Shown here: one piece after another, positions 41,082-49,412 of the stretch
How positions within the stretch are numbered: position 1 is the first letter of the stretch
Layout: each line of letters begins with the position of its first letter
Source of the DNA: Streptomyces sp. NBC_00224
GTDB taxonomy: Bacteria > Actinomycetota > Actinomycetes > Streptomycetales > Streptomycetaceae
Direction: 5' to 3'
DNA: 64,000 nt
NCBI RefSeq assembly: GCF_041435195.1
Contig: NZ_CP108106.1
Coordinates: 5,371,501 to 5,435,500, forward strand
Notes under the pieces: model-generated
Seen by the model: only the letters and a program-made list of their open reading frames with translations
What the model was told of the DNA's origin: nothing
The model's database searches: none
Position numbers and translations under genes: made by a program

Positions 41082-41807
41082 CTATCCGGCCACACCCTCA
41101 CCCCTTAGCTGGCGCAGATAGGCAAGCTCCACTATTTCGTAGAACTTTCGCATAGTTCCACCATGGGGTGTAGTTCGTGCTCGCGCAGCCCGCGTCCCCT
41201 CCCAAAAGCTGCGGACTATTTCGTTACTGAACAAGTGACAGAGGGATGCTTCCACTTCTTCATCGGTGAAGTATCCTAGCTCGTGGCACATGCAGTGGTG
41301 CGAGATGATCAAGTTACAGTACATGTACTGCTTCCTGCGGTCGGCAGATGTCCCGGTTTCATGGTCAGGCCAGCATTGCATCAAGAGCGGGTCGTCTATG
41401 GCCATCTCGGCCAGCTTTATATGCCGCGCCCGCACCGCTGCCTCCGCGGAACGCTGGGTCGTCTTATGTTGATTTTGTGAGGTTTCACGCTGCAGCGTAA
41501 TTTCAGCCATCTGCGCTTCGAGAGCTTTGCGCTGAAGAGAAAGCTCCGCCGTCTGGGCTTGGAGGGCTTCACGGTGCAAGCGCGCCTCATCGCCTTGGTG
41601 GCGGAACGTCCGTGCCAGGTACACGAGGACTACGACGGACGTAGCCGCTGCGGCAGCGCCGTAAGCTTGCCCGGCATTCCCAGTCGCCGTTGACTGAACG
41701 ACGGGAAGACTCGTAAGTGCCAACGTGAGGCCGACCGACCCTGCGCACGAGGCCAACGTAGTGAGAGCCAGAATATAGATCTCGCGTGTACGACTCGATG
41801 CTGCCAC
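41082..41807 (-). CDS. DUF6082-like membrane protein
   Basis: 241 residues, GTG start. Two membrane helices at about residues 9-30 and 45-66, a charged coiled-coil with EARLHREALQAQTAELSLQRKALEAQMAEITLQRE, then a soluble domain with AIDDPLLMQCWPDHETGTSADRRKQYMYCNLIISHHCMCHELGYFTDEEVEA. I recognise the last part as the DUF6082 pattern. Role unknown. GC content is low compared with the rest of the window. The upstream gap is about 560 bp. Confidence 0.7.
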   Translation of the reverse strand: MAASSRTREIYILALTTLASCAGSVGLTLALTSLPVVQSTATGNAGQAYGAAAAATSVVVLVYLARTFRHQGDEARLHREALQAQTAELSLQRKALEAQMAEITLQRETSQNQHKTTQRSAEAAVRARHIKLAEMAIDDPLLMQCWPDHETGTSADRRKQYMYCNLIISHHCMCHELGYFTDEEVEASLCHLFSNEIVRSFWEGTRAARARTTPHGGTMRKFYEIVELAYLRQLRGEGVAG

Positions 41808-42366
41808 GTCGACCCCGCCCTTACTCTTGTGTATCCCGCTTCGCGATCAGGATATTCCCACAACAGGTACGGGAGGAACGCGGCATTGGAGGCACGCGCG
41901 GTGCAGCAGGCGCATGCCGCCCCGGCGGATGGAACTGGAAAGCGTGGCCTGAATTCGACATGCATCGAGACGCCCACCTCTCACTAGCAGCAGCAGAGGT
42001 GAACCCTTTTACACCGGCAAGGATTCTGTGCATGCTGGAGGGTCGGGAAGTGAACGAAGGACGTGCATCTGTGCGCCTCCCGTGCGCCGCTTCCCATAAG
42101 GTTTAGAATCCCGCAGAGGAAGGCTGTACCCATAGCAGTATCAACCATATTCAACTGACGTCTATCGAGCGCCCACCTGCCTTTCAGATAACCCCTTGCC
42201 ACTCTAGGGCTTCGCTTTGTCAGCCCCACGGTAGATATGCCATAGTGAAATAGCCTCCAAGCAGCCACGACATCGATACCTCGGCCCCCGCTGCGCGGTG
42301 CAGGCGCAACAGGGGCCGAGGGGATTGCGGGGAGGCAGCCCGCTCGGGCGGCCCAGTGCCCAGCGG
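41808..42366. other. Gene-poor low-GC stretch
   Basis: Both strands have short open frames (for example 41984-42394 minus) but none has a ribosome site, recognised domain or Streptomyces codon pattern. I regard it as non-coding or decayed foreign DNA. Confidence 0.55.
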
Positions 42367-42819
42367 CTATGCGGTCGGCTGACCGGGCTTCCACTGGGCT
42401 ACTTCAAGCGCGAGCCAATGGTCGACGGTGACGTTCTCGAAGGGAACGCCGATCTCCTGGTAGATGCGGGTGTGCATGGCGCCGAACCAGGCGCCGCGGC
42501 GGTCGTCGAAGAACGTGCGGTCGTACCAGGCGACGCCGAGGATGACGGTCCCGCCACCGTTCTTGTTGTCGGGGTCGGCCTCGAAGTACGTGCACTCCCA
42601 GTCCCAGAGCATCTGTTCCTCGGGGCGGGAGCGCAGCCGCTCGTCGCTGGCGCGCAGGTGCTCGACGCACCGCTCGACGGTGGCGGCGTCCGGGCAGTAG
42701 TAGCGGCAGTCGCTGAACGCGATCACCTTCTTGCTGCCGCGCCGGGCGGGGTCGGCGTCTTCACCGACGAGGACCCGCACGCGGGTGATCGGCGGGGCGC
42801 CGGTTTCGAGGATGGTCAC
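42367..42819 (-). CDS. Conserved hypothetical, 150 aa, cargo
   Basis: No function recognised. The protein MTILETGAPPITRVRVLVGED then SDCRYYCPDAATVERCVEHL and NNGGGTVILGV-like segments is soluble, acidic and has no membrane helix or signal. It follows the PhyH-like gene by 37 bp, likely the third gene of a transcript from 43959. Aromatic-rich segments (DWECTYFEADP, AWYDRTFF) might form a small ligand-binding pocket. Codon use is normal for the genome. Confidence 0.65.
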   Translation of the reverse strand: MTILETGAPPITRVRVLVGEDADPARRGSKKVIAFSDCRYYCPDAATVERCVEHLRASDERLRSRPEEQMLWDWECTYFEADPDNKNGGGTVILGVAWYDRTFFDDRRGAWFGAMHTRIYQEIGVPFENVTVDHWLALEVAQWKPGQPTA

Positions 42820-42856
42820 GGTTGTGCTCCTCTCGTTCCCGTGGTGCCTTGTGGGG

Positions 42857-43570
42857 TTACCAGTCCGATCCCGTGAGCGGGTACAGGCTGGGGTGATGGG
42901 GGCCGCTCGACCGGATGGCGCCGGGAGCGACGTAGCGGATGTTCAGGCCGATGCGGACGCCCGCTGCGGTGTTGCTGTCCGAGCGGTGGAGCAGCCGTAC
43001 GTCCATCAGGCAGGCTTGGCCCGCGTTGAGTGGAAGCCATACGCCCCGGTCGTGGGGCGCGTTGACCATGCCCTGCACGCCGAGTGCCTTGCCCCGGCCC
43101 GCGTCGTGCTCCTCGCGGTCGTAGTCGAGGTACCCGGCGGCGTGCGAGCCGGGGATGACCTGTAAGCAGCCGTTGACCGTGGTCGCGTCGGTCACGGCGA
43201 GCCAGGCCGCGACGGCGCGTTCGGGGTCGAGCTGCATGCGGGGGTTGGTGCCGTCCTGGTGCCAGGGGACCGCGAAATCACGGCCGGGCCACTTGAGCAT
43301 CAGGAAGGTGTTCTCGACGGCGACGGATTCGCCGATCGTCGTCTGTACCCGGTGGAGGAGTTGAGGGGAGCGGACGGCGTGCGCGGCCCAGTCGAAGCGC
43401 AGGTGGGCGTCGCGTACGACCTCGGTCTGCTCCGCCCGGTGTTCGGCGATCATCTCGGACGCGCGGGCGCGGGCGCGGCTGCTGGTGTTCCAGTCGAGGC
43501 CGCTGCGGTAGCCGGTTTCCCCGAGAGGGCTGGGCCCGGCGTAGCTGATTTGCGTGGGACGGCGCGTCAC
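42857..43570 (-). CDS. Phytanoyl-CoA dioxygenase (PhyH)-family protein
   Basis: 237 residues. GTG at 43570 with GGAGG; the frame runs open to 44143 but that overlaps the upstream gene. Iron ligands: His and Asp in FAVPWHQDGTNPRMQ, distal His in LLHRSDSN; the 2-oxoglutarate Arg is probably in VRIGLNIRYV. Also GSHAAGYLDYDR, the family's 'PGSH' turn. Hydroxylates a small molecule; substrate unknown. It overlaps the 130-residue gene by 4 nt. Cargo within the element. Confidence 0.8.
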   Translation of the reverse strand: MTRRPTQISYAGPSPLGETGYRSGLDWNTSSRARARASEMIAEHRAEQTEVVRDAHLRFDWAAHAVRSPQLLHRVQTTIGESVAVENTFLMLKWPGRDFAVPWHQDGTNPRMQLDPERAVAAWLAVTDATTVNGCLQVIPGSHAAGYLDYDREEHDAGRGKALGVQGMVNAPHDRGVWLPLNAGQACLMDVRLLHRSDSNTAAGVRIGLNIRYVAPGAIRSSGPHHPSLYPLTGSDW

Positions 43571-43959
43571 TGGTCCGCCTCCTCGCCGGTGGTGGTCGCG
43601 GCGACCAAGGCGGCGGCAAGCTCGTCGGCCGGGGTGTGGTCGGGGCCGTTCGTCGGCTCGCTCACCCACCGAAGCAGCCCGTCCCACCCGGGCGGCGCGA
43701 GCACGACCCACGATCCGGCGCCGAGCGCCCGCGTCCCGTCCTGCCGCCAGTCGCGGGCCGTTCCGGGCGGGGTGAGGAAGTACGCCTGTCCGCTGCACAG
43801 ATCGTGGAGTACGGGGCCGACGGGCACGCCGCGCGTCTCCATGTCCCGGACCGCCCGCACCCCCACGTCGGCCGAGACTCGTACCGCGTCCCAGTCGTCG
43901 CCAGCCGCGAGTAGCCTCGGCTCGTTGAGCTTGCGGGTCCATGCGGGTCTGCGCTGCAT
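43567..43959 (-). CDS. Conserved hypothetical, 130 aa, cargo
   Basis: No known function. ATG at 43959 with GAGGAG upstream. DDWDAVRVSADVGVRAVRDME, SGQAYFLTPPGTARDW and GAGSWVVLAPPGWDGLLRWVSEPT follow a pattern that I have seen in small streptomycete proteins encoded beside XRE regulators; the C-terminal region resembles part of the bifunctional primase/polymerase fold without its catalytic residues. First gene of a three-gene unit and divergent from the XRE regulator by 167 bp. Confidence 0.6.
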   Translation of the reverse strand: MQRRPAWTRKLNEPRLLAAGDDWDAVRVSADVGVRAVRDMETRGVPVGPVLHDLCSGQAYFLTPPGTARDWRQDGTRALGAGSWVVLAPPGWDGLLRWVSEPTNGPDHTPADELAAALVAATTTGEEADQ

Positions 43960-44053
43960 CGCTGTCGGTCTCCTCGGTGAATGAACGTGGGGAGTTGAGG
44001 GAACCGCGCAGGGCAAAGGGCGAACCAGCGTTGATGCGGACGCGGAATACGCG

Positions 44054-44070
44054 TATGCGTCGGACGCATA
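44054..44070. promoter_or_regulatory. Palindrome upstream of the XRE/TPR regulator
   Basis: TATGCGTC-G-GACGCATA, 8-bp perfect arms, in the divergent promoter 57 bp before the ATG at 44127. Likely a dimer-binding operator for both directions. Confidence 0.55.
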
Positions 44071-44126
44071 TCCCGGCTCGCAAACCCGGTGCGCCGTACC
44101 TACCGTTGGGGGAGAGGCAGGCACGC

Positions 44127-45392
44127 ATGAACTGGTCGGACAACGCCGCGAGAGAGGCGTCGCGGGCCGGTGACTACGGGCGGGTGATCGAACTCGCGCG
44201 CCGGGCCGCTCGATTGACGCAGCGGCAGCTCGGCGACGCCTGCGGCTTGTCCCAGTCAGCCGTATCCCGCATGGAGAAGCGGGGAGCGGCCGAATACAAC
44301 ATGACCACCCTCGCGAGGGCCGCCCACCATCTTGGCATTGCGCCCGGACTGGTCGGCCTCGCCGACACCGGCGCCGCCCCGGGCGCGCTGGGGGAAGGGC
44401 TCGACCCAGTGGAACGGCGCAAGTTGCTCGCCGGTGTCGCCGCCGTAGCGGCCACGCCGGTACTGAGCGGGTCCGCGCAGCAGCACCCGGTTTGGGGAGC
44501 CGAGCAGGCGGACGTGCTGCGCGTCGCGACGACCGCGTTTCGGCGCATGGATGCCACTGTTCCCGCGCGGCAGCTCGCCGACACCGTGCAGGGGCACATG
44601 CGGCTCGTACAGGTCGTGGCGGCACAGGCGCCTGACCAGGCCACCCGGGCGCGGCTCGCGGCCGTCGGAAGCGAAGTGGCCAGCCTGGCCGGTTGGCTGA
44701 GCTGGGACATGGCCGACGCGGGCTCGGCTCGTACCTGGTACGGGGCGGCGATCAAAGCGGCCCGGCGCTCGGGTGACCCGTTGCTGATCGCGTATCAGCA
44801 GGGCAGTCTCGCGCAGTTCGAGGTCGAGGCCGGGAACGTCGCGCAAGGGCTGAGCCTGATCCGCAGTGCCCGACGGCAGCTCGGCGGCGAACGCCCTGCC
44901 ATCGCGGCGGCATGGCTGTCCGCCCTCGAAGCGGTCGCGCACGCCACTGCGGGCGACGAGCGGGCCTCCGAGCGGGCGCTGCTCGCGAGCGCGGCCGAGG
45001 TCGAGCTGCTCCCGGAGGAACAGCCGCCACCGTGGCCGTGGGTCTTCGCGTTCGACCTGCGTAAAGTCGCGGCGGCCCGGGTGACTTGCGGGGCCCGCCT
45101 GGCACGTCCCCGCTGGGTCCTCACCTCACTGGACGACGCCACTGCCGCGCTCTCCTCCCACCACGAGAAGCAGCGCGCCCTGCTTGGCCTCGACGTGGCG
45201 AGCGGCCACATGGCGTCCGGTCACCTCGACACCGCGTTCGCGCTCGCCGCCCGCTCTCTCGACGTAGGGCTGCGCCTGCGTTCCGGTCGGGTCGTCGAGA
45301 GGGCCCGCACCTTCCGGCGCGGCTACTCCTCGGCGACCCCGCCCGCCATCGTCCGCGACTTCGACACGCGGCTGCATGACGCCTACCTGTAG
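44127..45392 (+). CDS. XRE-family regulator with TPR-like C-terminus
   Basis: 421 residues; ATG at 44127 with GGAGAGG upstream. Helix-turn-helix at about 15-70: ELARRAARLTQRQLGDACGLSQSAVSRMEKRGAAEYNMTTLARAAHHLG. Then LLAGVAAVAATPVLSG, a TAT-like hydrophobic stretch frequent in this group, and about 300 residues of helical repeats (for example WYGAAIKAARRSGDPLLIAYQQGSLAQFEVEAGNVAQGLSLI). The group often senses peptides or small molecules through the repeat domain. It is 13 bp before the SLOG-like gene. Confidence 0.85.
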   Translation: MNWSDNAAREASRAGDYGRVIELARRAARLTQRQLGDACGLSQSAVSRMEKRGAAEYNMTTLARAAHHLGIAPGLVGLADTGAAPGALGEGLDPVERRKLLAGVAAVAATPVLSGSAQQHPVWGAEQADVLRVATTAFRRMDATVPARQLADTVQGHMRLVQVVAAQAPDQATRARLAAVGSEVASLAGWLSWDMADAGSARTWYGAAIKAARRSGDPLLIAYQQGSLAQFEVEAGNVAQGLSLIRSARRQLGGERPAIAAAWLSALEAVAHATAGDERASERALLASAAEVELLPEEQPPPWPWVFAFDLRKVAAARVTCGARLARPRWVLTSLDDATAALSSHHEKQRALLGLDVASGHMASGHLDTAFALAARSLDVGLRLRSGRVVERARTFRRGYSSATPPAIVRDFDTRLHDAYL

Positions 45393-45405
45393 ACGAGAGG
45401 GAGAC

Positions 45406-45882
45406 ATGAGAGTCGGGATCACTGGTCACCGGGGGCTACCCCCCGAGGTCGAGCGGCAGACACGCCGCGCCCTGGCCGAGGCTGTCGCGGCGTACGACCC
45501 TGCCGAACTGGTGGGCGTAAGTTGCATCGCGGACGGGCCCGACGCCTGGTTCGCGCAGGCCGTCCTCGACTACGGAGGCCGGATTGAGGCCGTGGTGCCT
45601 GCCGAGCAGTACCGCAGTGATCTCCCCGACTGGCACCACCCGACGTACGACGCGCTGCTGCGCCGAGCGTCGGCCGTGCACCGCACAGGGCTCGACGGCT
45701 CCGACTCGAACGCCCACATGGCCGGTAGCGAACTGCTCGTCGACCAGGTCGACACGCTGCTCGCCGTCTGGGACGGACAGCCCGCCCGGGGATACGGAGG
45801 CACAGCCGACGTCGTGGCCTACGCCGAAGGCAAGGGCGTGCCGGTACGGGTGCTGTGGCCCGAGGGAGCGACACGGGGCTGA
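45406..45882 (+). CDS. SLOG-like nucleotide-binding domain protein
   Basis: 158 residues; ATG at 45406 with GGGAG. The Rossmann-like SLOG pattern is visible: GITGHRGLP at the N-terminus, GVSCIADGPDAWFAQAVLDYGGRIEAVVPAEQY in the middle and LLAVWDGQPARGYGGTADVVAYAEGKGVPVRVLWP at the end. SLOG/DUF1273-type domains bind nucleotides or their derivatives. No effector domain is fused. Tandem with the XRE/TPR regulator, so a nucleotide-sensing or ligand-making pair is a reasonable inference. Confidence 0.75.
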   Translation: MRVGITGHRGLPPEVERQTRRALAEAVAAYDPAELVGVSCIADGPDAWFAQAVLDYGGRIEAVVPAEQYRSDLPDWHHPTYDALLRRASAVHRTGLDGSDSNAHMAGSELLVDQVDTLLAVWDGQPARGYGGTADVVAYAEGKGVPVRVLWPEGATRG

Positions 45883-46278
45883 TTCTCTTCCCGCGCGCGG
45901 GAGGGCGGCGACCGTCCCGGGCGCGTATGGCCCTGGCATTGTCAGTGGGGTGAGGTAATCGCGCGCGCCCGCGCGCAAGGCACGACCGGTCGCAGCGCGA
46001 CGTTTCGGTGCGGCGGGGGACGTGGGGGACGCGTTTTTCGGGCTGCTCTCTCCCTTACCTCTCCCCCTTCTCGTCAAGACAGAGAGGAAGGAGGGGCGCA
46101 GCGTCCCCCGCGTCCTCCGGTGGGGTGCCTCGGACGCTGTAGCAGGCAGAGGCGGGCGCGCAGGGGGACGCTGGGTGATGCGGGGTGCGTCCCCGGCCGT
46201 CCCCCACGCGTCCCCGGGCAGAGGTGAGCCCCGGGCGGCGGGATGCCGCTCCGGGGCGCGTCGAGGGCGGGTGTCAGG
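45883..46278. other. 396-bp non-coding region with repeats
   Basis: Next to the replication genes. Contains the iteron-like cluster (46015-46215) and a polypyrimidine stretch facing a polypurine stretch (46046-46096). No gene is supported. Confidence 0.6.
46015..46215. repeat. Iteron-like cluster of GGGGGACG/CGTCCCCC motifs
   Basis: Seven copies in 200 bp: forward at 46015-46022, 46024-46033 and 46163-46171; reverse at 46101-46109, 46187-46194, 46198-46205 and 46208-46215. Located beside the helicase gene. Possible replication origin of the element. Confidence 0.5.
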
Positions 46279-47850
46279 TCATGACGGCGGGGCGTAGACG
46301 ACAGTCCACACCTTGCCGTGCTTGTTGCTGCCCGAAGCGCGGGCCATGTGGATGCCCCGTGCGCGGAGCGCGGGGGCGACCTGGCGGATACGGGCGCTGA
46401 GGACGGCGGGAGTCTTGGGCCAGCCGTCGGCCAGGCCGCGCCCGTCGCTGCCGAGCAGCCGGTGAAGCTCGGCCATGGTGCCTGTCCAGTCCCCAGGTGG
46501 GAAGGCAGGCGAGGCGGCCCACTCGCGCAGCGCGGCGGCGACCGGATGGCCGTCGAGGACCGTCTCGTTCAGGGCGTCTTGCGTGGCGTGGAACGCGTCG
46601 AGGCTGCGCCACCCGGTGACGCGGTCGAGGGCGTGCAGCAGCTCGGCGAAGTCGGCCAGGCGCGGACGCTCAGTCAAGTCGGCAGCAGCATAAGGAAGTT
46701 CGGCCCAAGCCTCGGCGGCGAGGTCGAGCAGCGCGCCGAGGATGCGCGGGTGGGCCTGCTCGTACGCTGCCCACAAGGCGCCTGCGGTGCGCCGCTTGTG
46801 CCGGGGGATGGGGGCGAGTTCGAGCGGCAGCATGCGCTCGGCGAGGTCGTTGCGGAGTGCGCCGAGGTCGATTCCGGTGAGCAGTACGGGACGTTGGTAG
46901 GTGAGTACGTTCACGTCGTCGTCGGTGTAGAGGGCACGGGTCACCTGGGCGTCGCCGGTGACGATGCGGCACAGGGCGTCGGACAGCCAGCCAGGCAGCC
47001 CCGAGAGGTTGTCGAGGGCGAGCACCCACCCGGCGGCTGTCGTGGGCCCGAGGTCGCGCAGGTTCTCTGGAGCCTGGCGCAGCGGGGCGCGGGCGCCCTC
47101 GATGACTCCGGCGAGCATCTGCCCCGACGTGCTCTTGCCCGTGCCCTGCTCACCCGTGAGATAGGCGACCGGGCGCGGGATGTCCGGGCGCAAGGCGGCA
47201 AGCAGCCAGCCGACGGCGAGCGGCAGCGTCTCGGCGGTGAACGGCAGCAGCGCGGCGAACTCCTCGATGCCCGCCCGCCAGCCGCCCGCTACCCGGTCCG
47301 GACGGGGCAGGGTGCGAACCAGCCGACTGCGGCGCCACACAGGCCCTGTCTCGACGTCCGGGTACGTGAGCGTCCAGCCGTCCGGGGCGAGGCGCACCGA
47401 CTCACCGTCGGGGCGCCCGAGGTCGAGCCACGTGACGGTGGGGTCGTCCGGGTCGGCGGCGACGCGCAGGGGCAGCTCGACCTCGGCGGCGTGCATGGCG
47501 AGCGCGTCGAGCACCGCCACGGCGTCGGCGAGCGCAGACTGCGAGGGTGTGCGGTTGTGCTCGGCGACGTACGCGCGGATGAGGTGCTGCCGCAGGCTGC
47601 CCGTACCGGTGTGTGCGGTGGCACGCAGCGGCACGGCGACGGGTGGACCGTCGTACGGCACGGCGTAGGGGGCGCCGTTGTGGTGGAGGTACCGGAAACG
47701 GTTCTGCCCGAGTATGCGCAGCACCTCGGCCTGCGGCGGCTGGCGTTCCTGCTGCGGCGCACGCGACGGCTCCGTGTCCCGTTCCGGGCGGCGGAAGGGG
47801 ACGACGGAACGCGCTGCGGTGGTCGGATCAAAGCTCGGGGCTTGGATCAT
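46279..47850 (-). CDS. ATP-binding helicase-like replication protein
   Basis: 523 residues; ATG at 47850 overlaps the primase-polymerase by 4 nt. Walker A is GEQGTGKST near residue 230, followed by WVLALDNLSGLPGWLSDALCR (Walker B-like, L-A-L-D-N) and ARRNDLAER-type sensor. The overall order matches the AAA helicase/ATPase partner of the Prim-Pol of actinobacterial mobile elements. It should unwind or open the element's origin. C-terminal part (about 430-523) is a winged-helix-like segment. Confidence 0.75.
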   Translation of the reverse strand: MIQAPSFDPTTAARSVVPFRRPERDTEPSRAPQQERQPPQAEVLRILGQNRFRYLHHNGAPYAVPYDGPPVAVPLRATAHTGTGSLRQHLIRAYVAEHNRTPSQSALADAVAVLDALAMHAAEVELPLRVAADPDDPTVTWLDLGRPDGESVRLAPDGWTLTYPDVETGPVWRRSRLVRTLPRPDRVAGGWRAGIEEFAALLPFTAETLPLAVGWLLAALRPDIPRPVAYLTGEQGTGKSTSGQMLAGVIEGARAPLRQAPENLRDLGPTTAAGWVLALDNLSGLPGWLSDALCRIVTGDAQVTRALYTDDDVNVLTYQRPVLLTGIDLGALRNDLAERMLPLELAPIPRHKRRTAGALWAAYEQAHPRILGALLDLAAEAWAELPYAAADLTERPRLADFAELLHALDRVTGWRSLDAFHATQDALNETVLDGHPVAAALREWAASPAFPPGDWTGTMAELHRLLGSDGRGLADGWPKTPAVLSARIRQVAPALRARGIHMARASGSNKHGKVWTVVYAPPS

Positions 47851-48917
47851 GCGGCGGCCCCGGTGAGCGCGCGCGGGTGCCGCTCGCCTGCGGCCAGACC
47901 GGAGCGGATCGCGGCCTCGGCCTCGCGACTGGGCAGCCCTGCGTGCTGGGCGGCGTCGGCGAGGACATCGGCGACCTGAGCGCGGTCGAGGCGGCCCGCG
48001 CCGCACAGGGTGCCGAGGTTGAACGCGGCCCGGTTGAGCGCGTCGTTGCGGGTACCGGGCTGCGCCTCGGCGACGGCGCGCAGCTCGGCCTCGACGGCGG
48101 CGGCCACATACCCGCCGCCCATGCCGCGCGAGCGCCACGGCAGCGTGATGCGGGGCCGCTCGGGGCGTACGCGGTGCCCGGTGCGGTCGAGGTCGCGAGC
48201 GAGCCATACGGGCAGCTCGGCGACCGTGCGGCAGTCCCCGAGCGCGGTGTACGCGCCCGCACGGGTGACGGTGCCGGGTGCGACGGCGTACGACGATCCG
48301 GCACGCACGTCCAACTGCCAGCCGAGCGCCCCCGCCTGCGGGCGCCACTGCGTACCGGCGGGTGCCCGGAACCAGTAGTGCACTCCGCCCGAGGGCGTGC
48401 GCACGGTGAGCGTTTCCGGGACGCAGCCGGGCAGGGGGGCGCGGCGCGCCTCGACGAGCAGTGCGAGGACGTCGCGGCCGTCGAGGACGCTGCCCGGGGC
48501 GAGGTCGTCAGGCAGTTCGACACCTGGCAGCAGGCGCTCGGGATCGCTCGGAACCTCTCCGCCGTGGGTGTCGACGTCGAGGATCACCAGCCCGGACGGC
48601 CCAGCGGCGACGCCGACCCCAGCGGCGGGCGTGCGCGTCCACCATTCGGTGATCCGGTCGGCGTCGGTGGCGGCGGCGAGGACCCCGTGACAGGCGTGCC
48701 CGTCGGCGTGGCACGGGCAGGCGTGTCCGTCGTGCTCGACATACGAGGGGTTCGGGTGGTCGGCGGTGCCCGGCGAGCAGCGGGCGCAGCCTCGTACGGG
48801 CACCTTCAGGCCGGGGGCGAGCGGGTGCACCGCGTATCCCTGAGCGGCCAGCCACAGGGCTACGCGGAGCGGATCGGAGGGCGAGGCGGTCGAGGGGCGG
48901 GCGTGCGTAGTGTGCAC
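47847..48917 (-). CDS. Bifunctional DNA primase/polymerase (Prim-Pol)
   Basis: 356 residues; GTG at 48917 gives MHTTHARPSTASPSDPLRVAL. Motifs: AAQGYAVHPLAPGLKVP at the start, four Cys/His (CARCSP, HACPCHADGHACHG), catalytic acids in VILDVDTHGGE, and GGVHYWFRAP for the third motif. Primase and polymerase activity on the element DNA is the family role. The stop overlaps the helicase-like gene by 4 nt, so both come from one transcript. Confidence 0.8.
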   Translation of the reverse strand: MHTTHARPSTASPSDPLRVALWLAAQGYAVHPLAPGLKVPVRGCARCSPGTADHPNPSYVEHDGHACPCHADGHACHGVLAAATDADRITEWWTRTPAAGVGVAAGPSGLVILDVDTHGGEVPSDPERLLPGVELPDDLAPGSVLDGRDVLALLVEARRAPLPGCVPETLTVRTPSGGVHYWFRAPAGTQWRPQAGALGWQLDVRAGSSYAVAPGTVTRAGAYTALGDCRTVAELPVWLARDLDRTGHRVRPERPRITLPWRSRGMGGGYVAAAVEAELRAVAEAQPGTRNDALNRAAFNLGTLCGAGRLDRAQVADVLADAAQHAGLPSREAEAAIRSGLAAGERHPRALTGAAA

Positions 48918-49063
48918 GGTGGAGCGTCCTTCCGAGCGGACCGGGTGGTGAGAGACCCGGTGCCGCTGGTGGTCACATACGACGTGGGCGGGGAGGGCGT
49001 GAGGGCCGTCGGCGTAGCTGCGCCGACGGCCCTTGTCCGTGGTGCGGGCGCATGGCGCGCGCA

Positions 49064-49285
49064 TCACGCGGCGGGGTCGGTGGCCTGCTCGTCGAGCCAC
49101 TTCTCGATGTCGGACCAACGGGCGCGCAGGTGGCGGCCGACCTTGATCATGCGGGGACCGCCCCCGCGATGGCTCCACTGGTAAACGGTGGCGAGCGGCA
49201 CGCCACAGTAGTCGGCGAGTTCCTGCGCGGTGGCGAGCCTGCGGCGGGCAAAGTCGGCGGCGTCGGTGATCTGAGCGCGGGGCAA
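49064..49285 (-). CDS. Excisionase/MerR-like DNA-binding protein (Xis)
   Basis: 73 residues; TTG at 49285 with AGGAG 7 nt upstream; the 93-residue version starts within the operator region. A winged HTH of the Xis/HTH_17 type: ARRRLATAQELADYCGVPLATVYQWSHRGGGPRMIKVGRHLRARWSDIEKWLDEQ. It likely directs the integrase to excise. Divergent from the XRE regulator with palindromic operators between. It is upstream of the Prim-Pol gene on the same strand. Confidence 0.85.
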   Translation of the reverse strand: MPRAQITDAADFARRRLATAQELADYCGVPLATVYQWSHRGGGPRMIKVGRHLRARWSDIEKWLDEQATDPAA

Positions 49286-49298
49286 CAGTTGACTCCTA

Positions 49299-49311
49299 TG
49301 TCCTTTCGACA
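49299..49311. promoter_or_regulatory. Operator O1 next to xis
   Basis: TGTCCTTTCGACA, near-perfect inverted repeat. Together with O2 (49389-49401) it brackets the divergent promoter region. Confidence 0.55.
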
Positions 49312-49388
49312 ACTCCCCATGTCGAGGAGTTGATCTCCGTGTCACCTTGCCGATGGCCCGCGTTGTATGTCAACGTGACTTTTGGAAT

Positions 49389-49401
49389 TGTCGTATCGAC
49401 A
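49389..49401. promoter_or_regulatory. Operator O2 next to the XRE regulator
   Basis: TGTCGTATCGACA, perfect 13-bp inverted repeat. The wider block GACATAGGAGT (49398-49408) is the exact inverse of ACTCCTATGTC (49292-49302); both include the ribosome sites of the two divergent genes. A third inverted pair CAACTCC/GGAGTTG lies at 49310-49332. Confidence 0.65.
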
Positions 49402-49412
49402 TAGGAGTGAGT

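Noticed and set aside
41984..42394. 136-residue frame on the minus strand
   Set aside because: No ribosome site, no domain, Cys/His-rich tail from repetitive codons; overlaps the spacer and the 150-residue gene.
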